A stretch of 6,632 nucleotides of DNA, from contig JBIKVK010000187.1 in NCBI GenBank assembly GCA_044356835.1, positions 1 through 6,632 on the forward strand, written 5' to 3'. Positions within the stretch are counted from its first letter, which is position 1. Each line of letters begins with the position of its first letter. The position numbers were made by a program, and so were the translations under genes. This DNA comes from SYIM01 sp044356835 (lineage in GTDB: Bacteria; Pseudomonadota; Gammaproteobacteria; Burkholderiales; Burkholderiaceae_E). The notes under the pieces are model-generated. The model was not told the DNA's origin. It searched no databases and saw only the letters and a list, made by a program, of their open reading frames with translations. Positions 1 through 5,219 of the stretch are shown here, piece by piece.

Positions 1-79
1 CAGGACGGTGCCCCGCCTGCGGATCGAAATTCAACCATACGAGGTCGCTGGCATCGGGCACATAGGCACGCGGTGGCAT
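1..79 (-). CDS. mazF: MazF-type toxin, N-terminal fragment (cut by window edge)
   Basis: The minus strand from the ATG at 79-77 reads MPPRAYVPDASDLVWLNFDP followed by QAGHRP, then leaves the window. This is the characteristic opening of MazF/PemK-family endoribonuclease toxins: a YVPD.GD.VWL.FDPQ-GH.RP pattern, in which the first beta-strands lead into the loop near the active site. Family members cut mRNA (sometimes tRNA or rRNA) at short specific sequences and are held inactive by a MazE antitoxin. Only 26 codons are present, so intactness and catalytic residues further along cannot be judged. It lies 8 nt downstream of the stop codon of a MazE-like reading frame, the usual antitoxin-then-toxin order. 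Recognition of the N-terminus is strong; toxicity is not inferable. Confidence 0.82.
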   Translation of the reverse strand, partial: MPPRAYVPDASDLVWLNFDPQAGHRP

Positions 80-87
80 CAAAGTTA

Positions 88-297
88 CTATTTCCCAACG
101 GGTCGTCCGAAGCTAACTTCATCACGTGCATTGTCTGGATGAATGTCATTCACCAGAGTATCAAGGTCGTGTTCAATCTTCTTGAATGGCTGGATGATGA
201 TCCGGCCGCGCGAGACCACAAGATCCACCTTTTGCTCGAGGCGAAAGCGCAAGTGCTTCGATCCGCTGAGCTGGATAATTGACGAGCAAGAGTTCAT
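88..297 (-). pseudogene. mazE: MazE-like antitoxin, probably 5'-degenerate
   Basis: The downstream two-thirds of this 69-residue frame matches the toxin-binding part of MazE antitoxins: LEQKVDLVVSRGRIIIQP, then a K-x-EHDLDTLV stretch, and a C-terminal DEVSFGRPVGK. It ends 8 nt before the mazF start. MazE proteins of this type usually run about 80-85 residues and begin with a KWGNS..VRIP motif that forms the AbrB/SpoVT-like swapped-hairpin DNA-binding domain. Here the first roughly 15 residues (MNSCSSIIQLSGSKH) do not resemble that motif. I found no convincing copy of it in the other minus frames just upstream, nor a clear Shine-Dalgarno before the ATG. I infer that the N-terminus was lost or scrambled by a deletion or insertion near 260-300. 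If the remnant is translated it could still bind MazF but would probably not bind DNA. Alternatively it is an intact but divergent short antitoxin. Confidence 0.6.
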
Positions 298-319
298 ATT
301 GCTTGGCCGCGGACCCTCC

Positions 320-355
320 TTGCAGTGCGGGTCTATGAATGGCTAAAATGGCCAT
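320..355 (+). promoter_or_regulatory. Candidate promoter with overlapping palindromic operator for the phd-ccdB module
   Basis: A -10-like TAAAAT lies at 344-349, with a weak -35-like TTGCAG at 320-325 and an 18-nt spacer. The -10 sits inside an inverted repeat, ATGGCT (339-344) / GGCCAT (350-355); the sequence ATGGCCAT at 348-355 is also a perfect palindrome by itself. Phd/YefM antitoxins repress their own promoters by binding short palindromes over the -10/start region, so this placement fits autoregulation. The motif match is short and no transcription data are available; the -35 is poor. Confidence 0.4.
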
Positions 356-373
356 CAGACCAAGGAGCAGACT

Positions 374-643
374 ATGCGCGTTACTGCCACCGAAGCCAAG
401 AACCGTTTTGGTAGCCTTTGCGCTCAGGCCAAACGCGAACCGATATTCGTGGAAAAGGCGGGTCAACTCGATACCGTGATCCTCTCTGCCGAGCACTACA
501 ACGCCCTGAAGACCCATCAAGAAAAGGCCAGTGGTGCCGCGCGCAAAAAGCGATTTGAAGCCGAGTTCGGCGATTGGATCGCGGCTCAAAATGCCAGTTT
601 CGACGTCCACGGTATTCCCGGAGTCGACCTGCGCCCGTGGTGA
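374..643 (+). CDS. Type II antitoxin: Phd/YefM-like N-terminus with CcdA-like C-terminus
   Basis: An 89-residue protein starting at ATG 374, with AAGGAG at 362-367 giving a 6-nt spacer. Residues 1-47 show the Phd/YefM signature: MRVTATEAKNRFGSL, a REPIFVEKAG segment, then VILSAEHYNAL. This N-terminal fold dimerises and binds the operator. Residues 60-89 are different. They are charged, contain WIAAQNASF and end in DLRPW, which resembles the C-terminal toxin-binding tail of F-plasmid CcdA (FIEMNGSF ... NRDW). The next gene, 7 nt downstream, is a CcdB-type toxin, which agrees with a CcdA-like binding tail. The likely role is to neutralise that toxin and autorepress the pair. Phd assignment of the N-terminus is confident; the CcdA resemblance of the tail is by eye, without an alignment score. 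The frame appears intact. Confidence 0.85.
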   Translation: MRVTATEAKNRFGSLCAQAKREPIFVEKAGQLDTVILSAEHYNALKTHQEKASGAARKKRFEAEFGDWIAAQNASFDVHGIPGVDLRPW

Positions 644-650
644 GCCGCCG

Positions 651-965
651 ATGGCCCAGTACGATGTTTTCCCCAACCCAAGCCACAGCGCTGCTGATGG
701 CATCCCCTACGTGGTGGTGATCCAGAGCGACCTGCTCGACGCTCTTTCAACGAGGCTGACCATGCCACTGGCCGAACTCGATGCGGCCATCAAGGTGCCC
801 ACCGTCCTGTGCCCGGTCATAGCGGTCAGGGGCAAGCGCCTTCATGCACTTGCGCACTATGCTGCGCCGCTGCCCGCCAAAAGTTTGCGGCGAGCAGTCG
901 ATAACGTGTCAGCGCAGGCCAGCGCATTGGTGTCCGCCATGGATGCGGTGATGTCTGGAATCTAG
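651..965 (+). CDS. ccdB: CcdB-family toxin (DNA gyrase poison)
   Basis: A 104-residue protein, close to the 101 residues of F-plasmid CcdB. Family landmarks include MAQYDVFPNP at the start, PYVVVIQSDLLDALSTRL at about residues 19-36 (F CcdB has a VDVQSDIID...R segment), a PL motif, and PTVLCPVIAVRG at about 50-61, comparable to LYPVVHI. The C-terminus is MSGI. CcdB acts by trapping the GyrA-DNA cleavage complex and depends on its last residues; plasmid CcdB ends in WGI, whereas Vibrio fischeri chromosomal CcdB ends in TGI, so SGI does not by itself mean inactivity. I chose ATG 651, not the longer in-frame start at 531, because 531 lies inside the antitoxin gene and the family homology begins at MAQYDVF. 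GGTGAG at 639-644, overlapping the antitoxin stop, is a weak ribosome site that suggests coupled translation. Confidence 0.88.
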   Translation: MAQYDVFPNPSHSAADGIPYVVVIQSDLLDALSTRLTMPLAELDAAIKVPTVLCPVIAVRGKRLHALAHYAAPLPAKSLRRAVDNVSAQASALVSAMDAVMSGI

Positions 966-1264
966 CCCCTGCGCGAGTGCGAATATCAATTTGTGAACTG
1001 TACCGATCAGGCAGAGCTCATGTGCGTCTGCAGGTCGTGAGGAACCCAATTGTGGCCAGGGTGGGGAGGATTGAGCATCGAACTGAAAATCACCACAGCG
1101 GTAATACGCCTTTGTGCTGCGCTTTCCGGCATCGTGACCGCCCGGTCCGGGATCGTGACCGCCGGCCGTTTGGACCGTGGTCGGCGTGCGGCCTCTTGCC
1201 GCATCCGCTCGCAGCTTCTCCGGAAGAAAAAGCCTCGTCCGGCCCCCCGGCGTTGACCGGGTGC
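966..1264. other. Gene-free 299-bp stretch between the toxin-antitoxin patch and the metabolic cluster
   Basis: Reading frames cross this interval on both strands, but none resembles a known protein, has a good ribosome site, or avoids overlapping a firmer gene. The notable content is the 12-bp direct repeat at 1131-1163. The stretch receives the 3' ends of two convergent genes (ccdB from the left, the MmgE/PrpD gene from the right), but I see no strong hairpin followed by a T-run on either strand. Confidence 0.6.
1131..1163. repeat. Tandem-spaced 12-bp direct repeat, possible IS21-type element end
   Basis: ATCGTGACCGCC occurs at 1131-1142 and again at 1152-1163, exactly 21 bp apart. The copies are preceded by TTCCGGC and GTCCGGG respectively, so the similarity extends upstream as a TCCGG-N-ATCGTGACCGCC unit. 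Multiple direct repeats of about this spacing just inside the ends are a feature of IS21-family elements, where they act as transposase binding sites. No istA or istB coding sequence is recognisable in the window, so this would be a solo end or scar. The repeat is seen directly; the IS21 link is inference from general resemblance. Confidence 0.45.
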
Positions 1265-2710
1265 TTACAGGGCCCGTGCGCGATCCTCGACTGCCAGTGC
1301 AATCGCCCCGGTCAGCGCGCTGTACAAGGGCCGCACGGAGGGCGCGTCTGCAAGTTGCCTCGACTGAGCAAAGAGCGCGCGGGTGGTTGAGTGCGCCCGG
1401 CCTTGCCCACAGCACGAGAAGAACTTGTCCTCCAGATCCGATGGCGTCATCCAGCGCGCCGACTTGCCGCTGGCGACATCGACGCGCTCGACATCGGTGC
1501 CGCCACCCATCAGAGATGCATCGAGCACGCTGGCGAATTCGCGATCGTCGGCGACACGCTCGTCGACTTCCATGACGATGCGGTCCATCAGAGCCGCGAT
1601 CTCGGGGCGCTGGATTGCTTCATGGGTGAAGCTGTCGAGCGTGACATTGCCATCATGCAGCGCGACGGCGATGCAGTAGGGCATGCAGAACTTGGCTTCA
1701 AGCGGCGTTGATGGGCGCAGGTAAATCAAGGGTTCGACGGCAAAGCGCGAGACGCCAACACGCACATGCTGCAGTGACTGTGACGGGTGACGTAGCGCCA
1801 GCGCGCGCGCGGCGTCGATGGCCGCATGCGTGGCCGCGCAACAGGGATACGCCTTGAGTGCCAGCCCGTTCTCGGTCAGTACCTCCAGGGGAGCCCCCCA
1901 GGGCTTGGCATGTCCCGATTCGGGTGCACCGCCGAATGTTTGGAAGAACCCGAAGCGCCCATCCAGCGCCTGGGCAGCGCTTGTGAAGCCTTCGGCCGCC
2001 AATCGCGTGGCCAGTATGGCTGACCGGCCTGGAAGTCCGGCATGGAGCGGCTTGGTCATACTGCCGAAGTTCTGCCGCACACCGCCCGCCAGGGATGCGG
2101 CGATACCCAGCGCGGTGACCGTCTCTGCGGGCGTCAGACCATCGCTTGCAGCGATGGCGGCGGTGGCTGCAATCGTCCCCAGGGTGGAGGTGGCATGCCA
2201 GCCCGCCTCGTAATGCGCCGTGTTCAGTCGCCGGCCGAGCTGACCCATGGTCTCGACCCCAACGAGATAGGCCCGTAAGAGTGCGGATCCCTCATGGCCG
2301 ACCGCGACCGCGCGCACCAAGAGCGGCGGCAGCAGCAATGCGGTCGCGTGACAGTACGCCGGGTGGCTGATATCGTCGAAATCGGCCGCGTGGGCCAAGG
2401 TGCCAAGGTACATGGCCGCGGTGCCCAAGGTCTCGGCGCCTGCCTCTGCCCAGTGGTCGTGCGCCAGCACCGTTCGAAGCACACCGGCACCCGCCTCCTC
2501 TCGCGGGCGGCCGAACAAGGCACGGCGCAAAGGCGCCTCCAGGGGCTGCCTTGCACCCAGCACCATGCAGCCCAGGGTGTCGGTCACCGCATCGACCGCG
2601 CGCTCGATCGCCCGGGTCGGCAGTGCCTGAGACCTCAGCGTCTCGATGAAAGCAGCCGCTTCTTCAGCAAAGCCACCAGGGATGAGATGGGCGGAGGGAT
2701 GCACGTTCAT
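1265..2710 (-). CDS. MmgE/PrpD family protein
   Basis: A 481-residue soluble protein, full length for the family that includes 2-methylcitrate dehydratase (PrpD), cis-aconitate decarboxylase and iminodisuccinate epimerase. It has an N-terminal all-helical domain (about 15-280) and an alpha/beta domain after it. Family motifs are HAADFDDISHP (107-117), GWHATSTLG (170-178), GSMTKPLHAG (216-225), KAYPCCAATH (286-295) and EAKFCMPYC (338-346). By eye, the five residues proposed as catalytic in cis-aconitate decarboxylase have counterparts: an Asp in the 110-113 cluster, His172, Lys220, His295 and Tyr345. This suggests an active enzyme acting on a small di- or tricarboxylate, but the family covers several chemistries and the substrate cannot be assigned. 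The ATG at 2710-2708 has no strong Shine-Dalgarno, though no better in-frame start was seen. It is transcribed divergently from the CoA-transferase unit, with 142 bp between them, so a shared regulator is plausible. Confidence 0.9.
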   Translation of the reverse strand: MNVHPSAHLIPGGFAEEAAAFIETLRSQALPTRAIERAVDAVTDTLGCMVLGARQPLEAPLRRALFGRPREEAGAGVLRTVLAHDHWAEAGAETLGTAAMYLGTLAHAADFDDISHPAYCHATALLLPPLLVRAVAVGHEGSALLRAYLVGVETMGQLGRRLNTAHYEAGWHATSTLGTIAATAAIAASDGLTPAETVTALGIAASLAGGVRQNFGSMTKPLHAGLPGRSAILATRLAAEGFTSAAQALDGRFGFFQTFGGAPESGHAKPWGAPLEVLTENGLALKAYPCCAATHAAIDAARALALRHPSQSLQHVRVGVSRFAVEPLIYLRPSTPLEAKFCMPYCIAVALHDGNVTLDSFTHEAIQRPEIAALMDRIVMEVDERVADDREFASVLDASLMGGGTDVERVDVASGKSARWMTPSDLEDKFFSCCGQGRAHSTTRALFAQSRQLADAPSVRPLYSALTGAIALAVEDRARAL

Positions 2711-2852
2711 GGCAATGGGCTGACACCGGTTCGGGGATGGGCTGGCAGAGGGGCCAAAACGGGATGCAGTCCAAGTATACTCACCCGAGGGTGGCTCGAT
2801 CGGAGTGCGTGGCTAGAGTACTTCGTGTTCCTGTGCACCCTGGGGAGAGATC
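2711..2852. promoter_or_regulatory. Divergent intergenic region with AGTATACT palindrome
   Basis: This 142-bp interval must hold the promoters of both the MmgE/PrpD gene and the CoA-transferase unit. The most AT-rich spot is the perfect 8-bp palindrome AGTATACT at 2774-2781, which contains a TATACT -10-like hexamer on the plus strand (2776-2781) and another on the minus strand (2779-2774). Neither has a convincing -35 at 17 bp. GTATAC-centred palindromes are also typical of operators for GntR-type (FadR/FCD subgroup) regulators, which often control organic-acid catabolic genes. No regulator gene lies in the window, so both readings are tentative. Confidence 0.35.
2842..2847 (+). promoter_or_regulatory. 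Shine-Dalgarno deciding the TTG start of the CoA-transferase
   Basis: GGGGAG is followed after 5 nt by TTG at 2853. This is the only good ribosome site near the N-terminus of the reading frame. The first in-frame ATG (residue 35, within VLEMAHTVMG) lies inside the conserved family opening and would truncate it, so the rare TTG start is preferred. Confidence 0.6.
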
Positions 2853-4091
2853 TTGACTGCCGAAGAAAAAAAGACCTCGGATCGCAGTCCTGGGGCATCG
2901 GAGGAGCGCAGTGCGACGGGGCCGCTCCCGCTCGCAGGCATTCAGGTGCTCGAGATGGCGCACACGGTCATGGGGCCCTGCTGCGGCCTTGTCCTGGCCG
3001 ATCTGGGTGCGACCGTAACCCGGGTGGAGCCGATCGACGGAGACCGCACGCGCCGCCTGCGTGGCTTTGCCAGCGGATTCTTCTCGTACTTCAACCGAAA
3101 CAAGCGCAGCGCGGCGCTGAACATCAAGTCCCCTGAGGGTCTCGCACTGGCGCGACAACTCATCGCTCGGGCTGATGTGCTGGTTGAGAACTTCGGGCCT
3201 GGAACGATGGAGCGTGCCGGGCTGGGCTGGGACGAACTGCAGCGCATCAACCCTCGCCTGGTCTACTGCTCGCTGAAAGGGTTTCTGAGCGGACCCTACG
3301 AGCGCCGCCCGGCGCTGGATGAAATCGTGCAATACATGACGGGGCTCGCGTACATGACCGGTCCGCCGGGGCGGCCGCTGCGCGCAGGGTCTTCTGTCGT
3401 CGACATCATGGGTGGGGTCATGGGTGCGGTCGGCATCCTGGCTGCGCTTCGCCAGCGCGACTCGGACGGCCGCGGCCGAAAGGTGGTGAGCTCCCTGTAC
3501 GAGACATCGGCGATGCTGGTGGCTCAGCATATGGCCGGCGAGGCGGTGACCGGAAAGCCTGCGCCACCGATGCCCAATCGCGATAGCGCCTGGGCCATCT
3601 ATGAAACGTTCCAGTCGCGCGACGGTGTGCCGATCTTTGTCGGCCTCACCTCGGATGCGCATTGGAAGGCGTTCTGCACCGAGTTCGGTCGGCTCGAGAT
3701 GCGGGACGACCCGCGTTATCGAAGCAACGAGGATCGCGTCCAGCACCGCGAGGCCCTGCGGCCCGTTATCGCGGAGCTTATCGCGACGCGCGATTCGGCC
3801 GAATTGCTTTCCCTCTTTGACCGAATCGGAATTCCGTTTTCGCCCGTGCGAAGGCCCGGCGATTTGTTCGATGACCCGCAGCTCAATGCCGGCGGGCGCA
3901 TGCTGGACACCCGCCTGCAGGACGGGCGCCAGGCGCGCCTTCCCGCCCTGCCCATCGAGATCGAGGGCCGCACGCCGGGCCTGCGGCTGCAGCCTCCGAG
4001 CTTGGGTGAGCACACGGGCGAGGTTTTGCGGGAGCTGGGACTGAGTGAGTCGGAAAGGGCGCGACTCATCGACGCAGGAATCGTGCGATGA
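2853..4091 (+). CDS. Class III CoA-transferase (CaiB/BaiF family)
   Basis: A 412-residue protein, usual length for the family (formyl-CoA transferase, CaiB, succinyl-CoA-dependent transferases). It moves CoA from a donor thioester to a carboxylate through an enzyme aspartyl-CoA intermediate. Family sequence begins at residue 26 (PLAGIQVLEMAHTVMGP) and continues with LADLGATVTRVEP (48-60), RNKRSAALNIKSPEG (82-96), ADVLVENFGPGTMER (107-121) and RLVYCSLKGF (135-144). Asp156 in RRPALDEIVQYMTGLAYMTG aligns by eye with the catalytic aspartate that precedes the AxSGLM-x-x-TG stretch in relatives. VGxxxDIMGG-like and GRGRKVVSSLYE segments follow (179-217). The first 25 residues are polar and look like a non-conserved extension. 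It opens a plus-strand unit; the dioxygenase starts 54 nt downstream. The acid it activates cannot be told from sequence; linkage with a Bug protein favours an imported carboxylate. Confidence 0.92.
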   Translation: MTAEEKKTSDRSPGASEERSATGPLPLAGIQVLEMAHTVMGPCCGLVLADLGATVTRVEPIDGDRTRRLRGFASGFFSYFNRNKRSAALNIKSPEGLALARQLIARADVLVENFGPGTMERAGLGWDELQRINPRLVYCSLKGFLSGPYERRPALDEIVQYMTGLAYMTGPPGRPLRAGSSVVDIMGGVMGAVGILAALRQRDSDGRGRKVVSSLYETSAMLVAQHMAGEAVTGKPAPPMPNRDSAWAIYETFQSRDGVPIFVGLTSDAHWKAFCTEFGRLEMRDDPRYRSNEDRVQHREALRPVIAELIATRDSAELLSLFDRIGIPFSPVRRPGDLFDDPQLNAGGRMLDTRLQDGRQARLPALPIEIEGRTPGLRLQPPSLGEHTGEVLRELGLSESERARLIDAGIVR

Positions 4092-4130
4092 CCTGCCGGG
4101 TCTCACACCTAGCCCTTTGACTGGTCTCGC

Positions 4131-4137
4131 AGAGGAG
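4131..4137 (+). promoter_or_regulatory. Shine-Dalgarno deciding the GTG start of the dioxygenase
   Basis: AGAGGAG lies 8 nt before GTG 4146. It is the strongest ribosome site in the 54-nt gap after the CoA-transferase and supports GTG over later in-frame codons. Confidence 0.65.
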
Positions 4138-4145
4138 ACGACTCC

Positions 4146-5159
4146 GTGACAGAAAATTCTCCTTCCACCATCTCGCATCCTAGCGCCTGGCTCGCAGCCG
4201 ACGTCCTCACGCGAACGGATCAATGGATCCAGGTGCTGCCCACACAAGTGCGCCGTGAGATCGAGTCCGCTGCATCTGCAATTCGCAGACAGGATCTCAA
4301 TGCGCTCATTGCCAGCGAGCTTGAGCCCTCCCAACTGCCACTTGCGCGCGACTTCATGGCAGGGATCGAGCGCGAGGTGATGGAGGGGCGTGGCTTCGTG
4401 CTGCTGCGAGGCCTGTCGCCCGACCTGGATGACTCGATGCTGCGGGCCTGCTACTGGTTGATCGTCAATTTGCTGGGACGCCCGATCAGCCAGAACTCAT
4501 ATGGCGATCGCTTGTGCGATGTGACCGATACTGGGCGTGAGCTGGGGGGCCGCCGCGTGCGCGGTTATCAGACGAATGCCGAGCTGAAATTCCATACGGA
4601 CCGATGTGATCTGGTAGGCCTGCTGTGCCTGCGGCCAGCCATGTCGGGAGGGCGCAGCAGTATTGCGAGCGCGGTGACGGCCTACAACCAGTTGGTCGAG
4701 CGGCAACCCGAGATGATGGCGCCCCTCATCGCGGGCATGAACTATCTGAATATCGAGGAGGGGGGTGACTCGAGCATCAGGCGCCTGCCGGTGTTCCATC
4801 TTCAGGACGGCGTCCTGTCGGTGCGATATTCCCGTAACAGCTACCAGACAGCGATGCAGCATGGCGCTCCGTACACCGACACGGAGCGGGCTGCATTGGA
4901 CGCGGTCGATGCCATCGCTGCGGATCCTGCCTTGCGACTCGACATGGACCTCATGCGGGGCGACATGCAGTTGATCAACAATTACACCACGCTGCATTCG
5001 CGCACGGCGTTCCAGGACTGGCCAGAGGCCGAGCGCAAGCGCTGCATGGTCCGCGCCTGGCTCCGCACTCACTTGAGACGGCCAGTCGGTCCGCATTTCA
5101 GTGACTACGAGGGCGTACCCGTGACGCTTTCGCGTGAATCGCCTTCGGCGCGATCTTGA
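4146..5159 (+). CDS. TauD/TfdA-type Fe(II)/2-oxoglutarate-dependent dioxygenase
   Basis: A 337-residue protein with the facial-triad layout of the TauD/TfdA family: FHTD (149-152), giving His150 and Asp152, and the distal His284 in NNYTTLHSRTAF. Arg299, 15 residues after the distal His as in TauD, is a candidate for binding the 2-oxoglutarate carboxylate; Arg303 in MVRAWLR is the alternative. The N-terminal half contains GRGFVLLRGL (81-90), a conserved lead-in strand. Such enzymes couple 2-oxoglutarate decarboxylation to hydroxylation (or hydroxylation-driven cleavage) of a substrate, often a sulfonate, aryloxyacetate, betaine or other carboxylate. There is no signal peptide, so it is cytoplasmic. 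It sits between the CoA-transferase and the Bug gene, and its stop is 60 nt before the latter. The specific substrate is unknown; taurine or 2,4-D activity should not be assumed from the family name. Confidence 0.9.
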   Translation: MTENSPSTISHPSAWLAADVLTRTDQWIQVLPTQVRREIESAASAIRRQDLNALIASELEPSQLPLARDFMAGIEREVMEGRGFVLLRGLSPDLDDSMLRACYWLIVNLLGRPISQNSYGDRLCDVTDTGRELGGRRVRGYQTNAELKFHTDRCDLVGLLCLRPAMSGGRSSIASAVTAYNQLVERQPEMMAPLIAGMNYLNIEEGGDSSIRRLPVFHLQDGVLSVRYSRNSYQTAMQHGAPYTDTERAALDAVDAIAADPALRLDMDLMRGDMQLINNYTTLHSRTAFQDWPEAERKRCMVRAWLRTHLRRPVGPHFSDYEGVPVTLSRESPSARS

Positions 5160-5219
5160 GGATCCTGTCCGTTGCGGCTCGATGACTGACACCATTCTTC
5201 CAATCAACCGGAGATTCCC

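Noticed and set aside
173..703. 176-codon minus-strand frame opposite the antitoxin gene
   Set aside because: It is antisense to the phd-type gene and to the MazE remnant in another frame. A short stretch near 250-300 (YPAQRIEALAL) loosely recalls a MazE N-terminus, but it lacks the KWGNS motif and I did not accept it as a frameshifted continuation.
1215..1245. CCGGA...TCCGG inverted repeat around an A/T-run, possible terminator for the MmgE/PrpD gene
   Set aside because: The arms are only 5 bp with a long loop, and the T-run lies in the loop instead of after the stem, so it does not fit an intrinsic terminator.
909..1415. 168-codon minus-strand frame over the gap downstream of ccdB
   Set aside because: It overlaps the 3' end of the MmgE/PrpD gene and of ccdB, with no recognisable protein similarity. 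I looked for remnants of IS21 istA/istB here and saw none.
2294..3136. 280-codon plus-strand frame across the divergent intergenic region
   Set aside because: It overlaps the 5' ends of both the MmgE/PrpD gene and the CoA-transferase in wrong frames, with no domain signal.
2781..4334. 517-codon open frame on the minus strand opposite the CoA-transferase
   Set aside because: It is the antisense of a gene with clear family motifs. Its translation is rich in Arg, His and Pro with no recognisable domain, as expected from a high-GC shadow frame.
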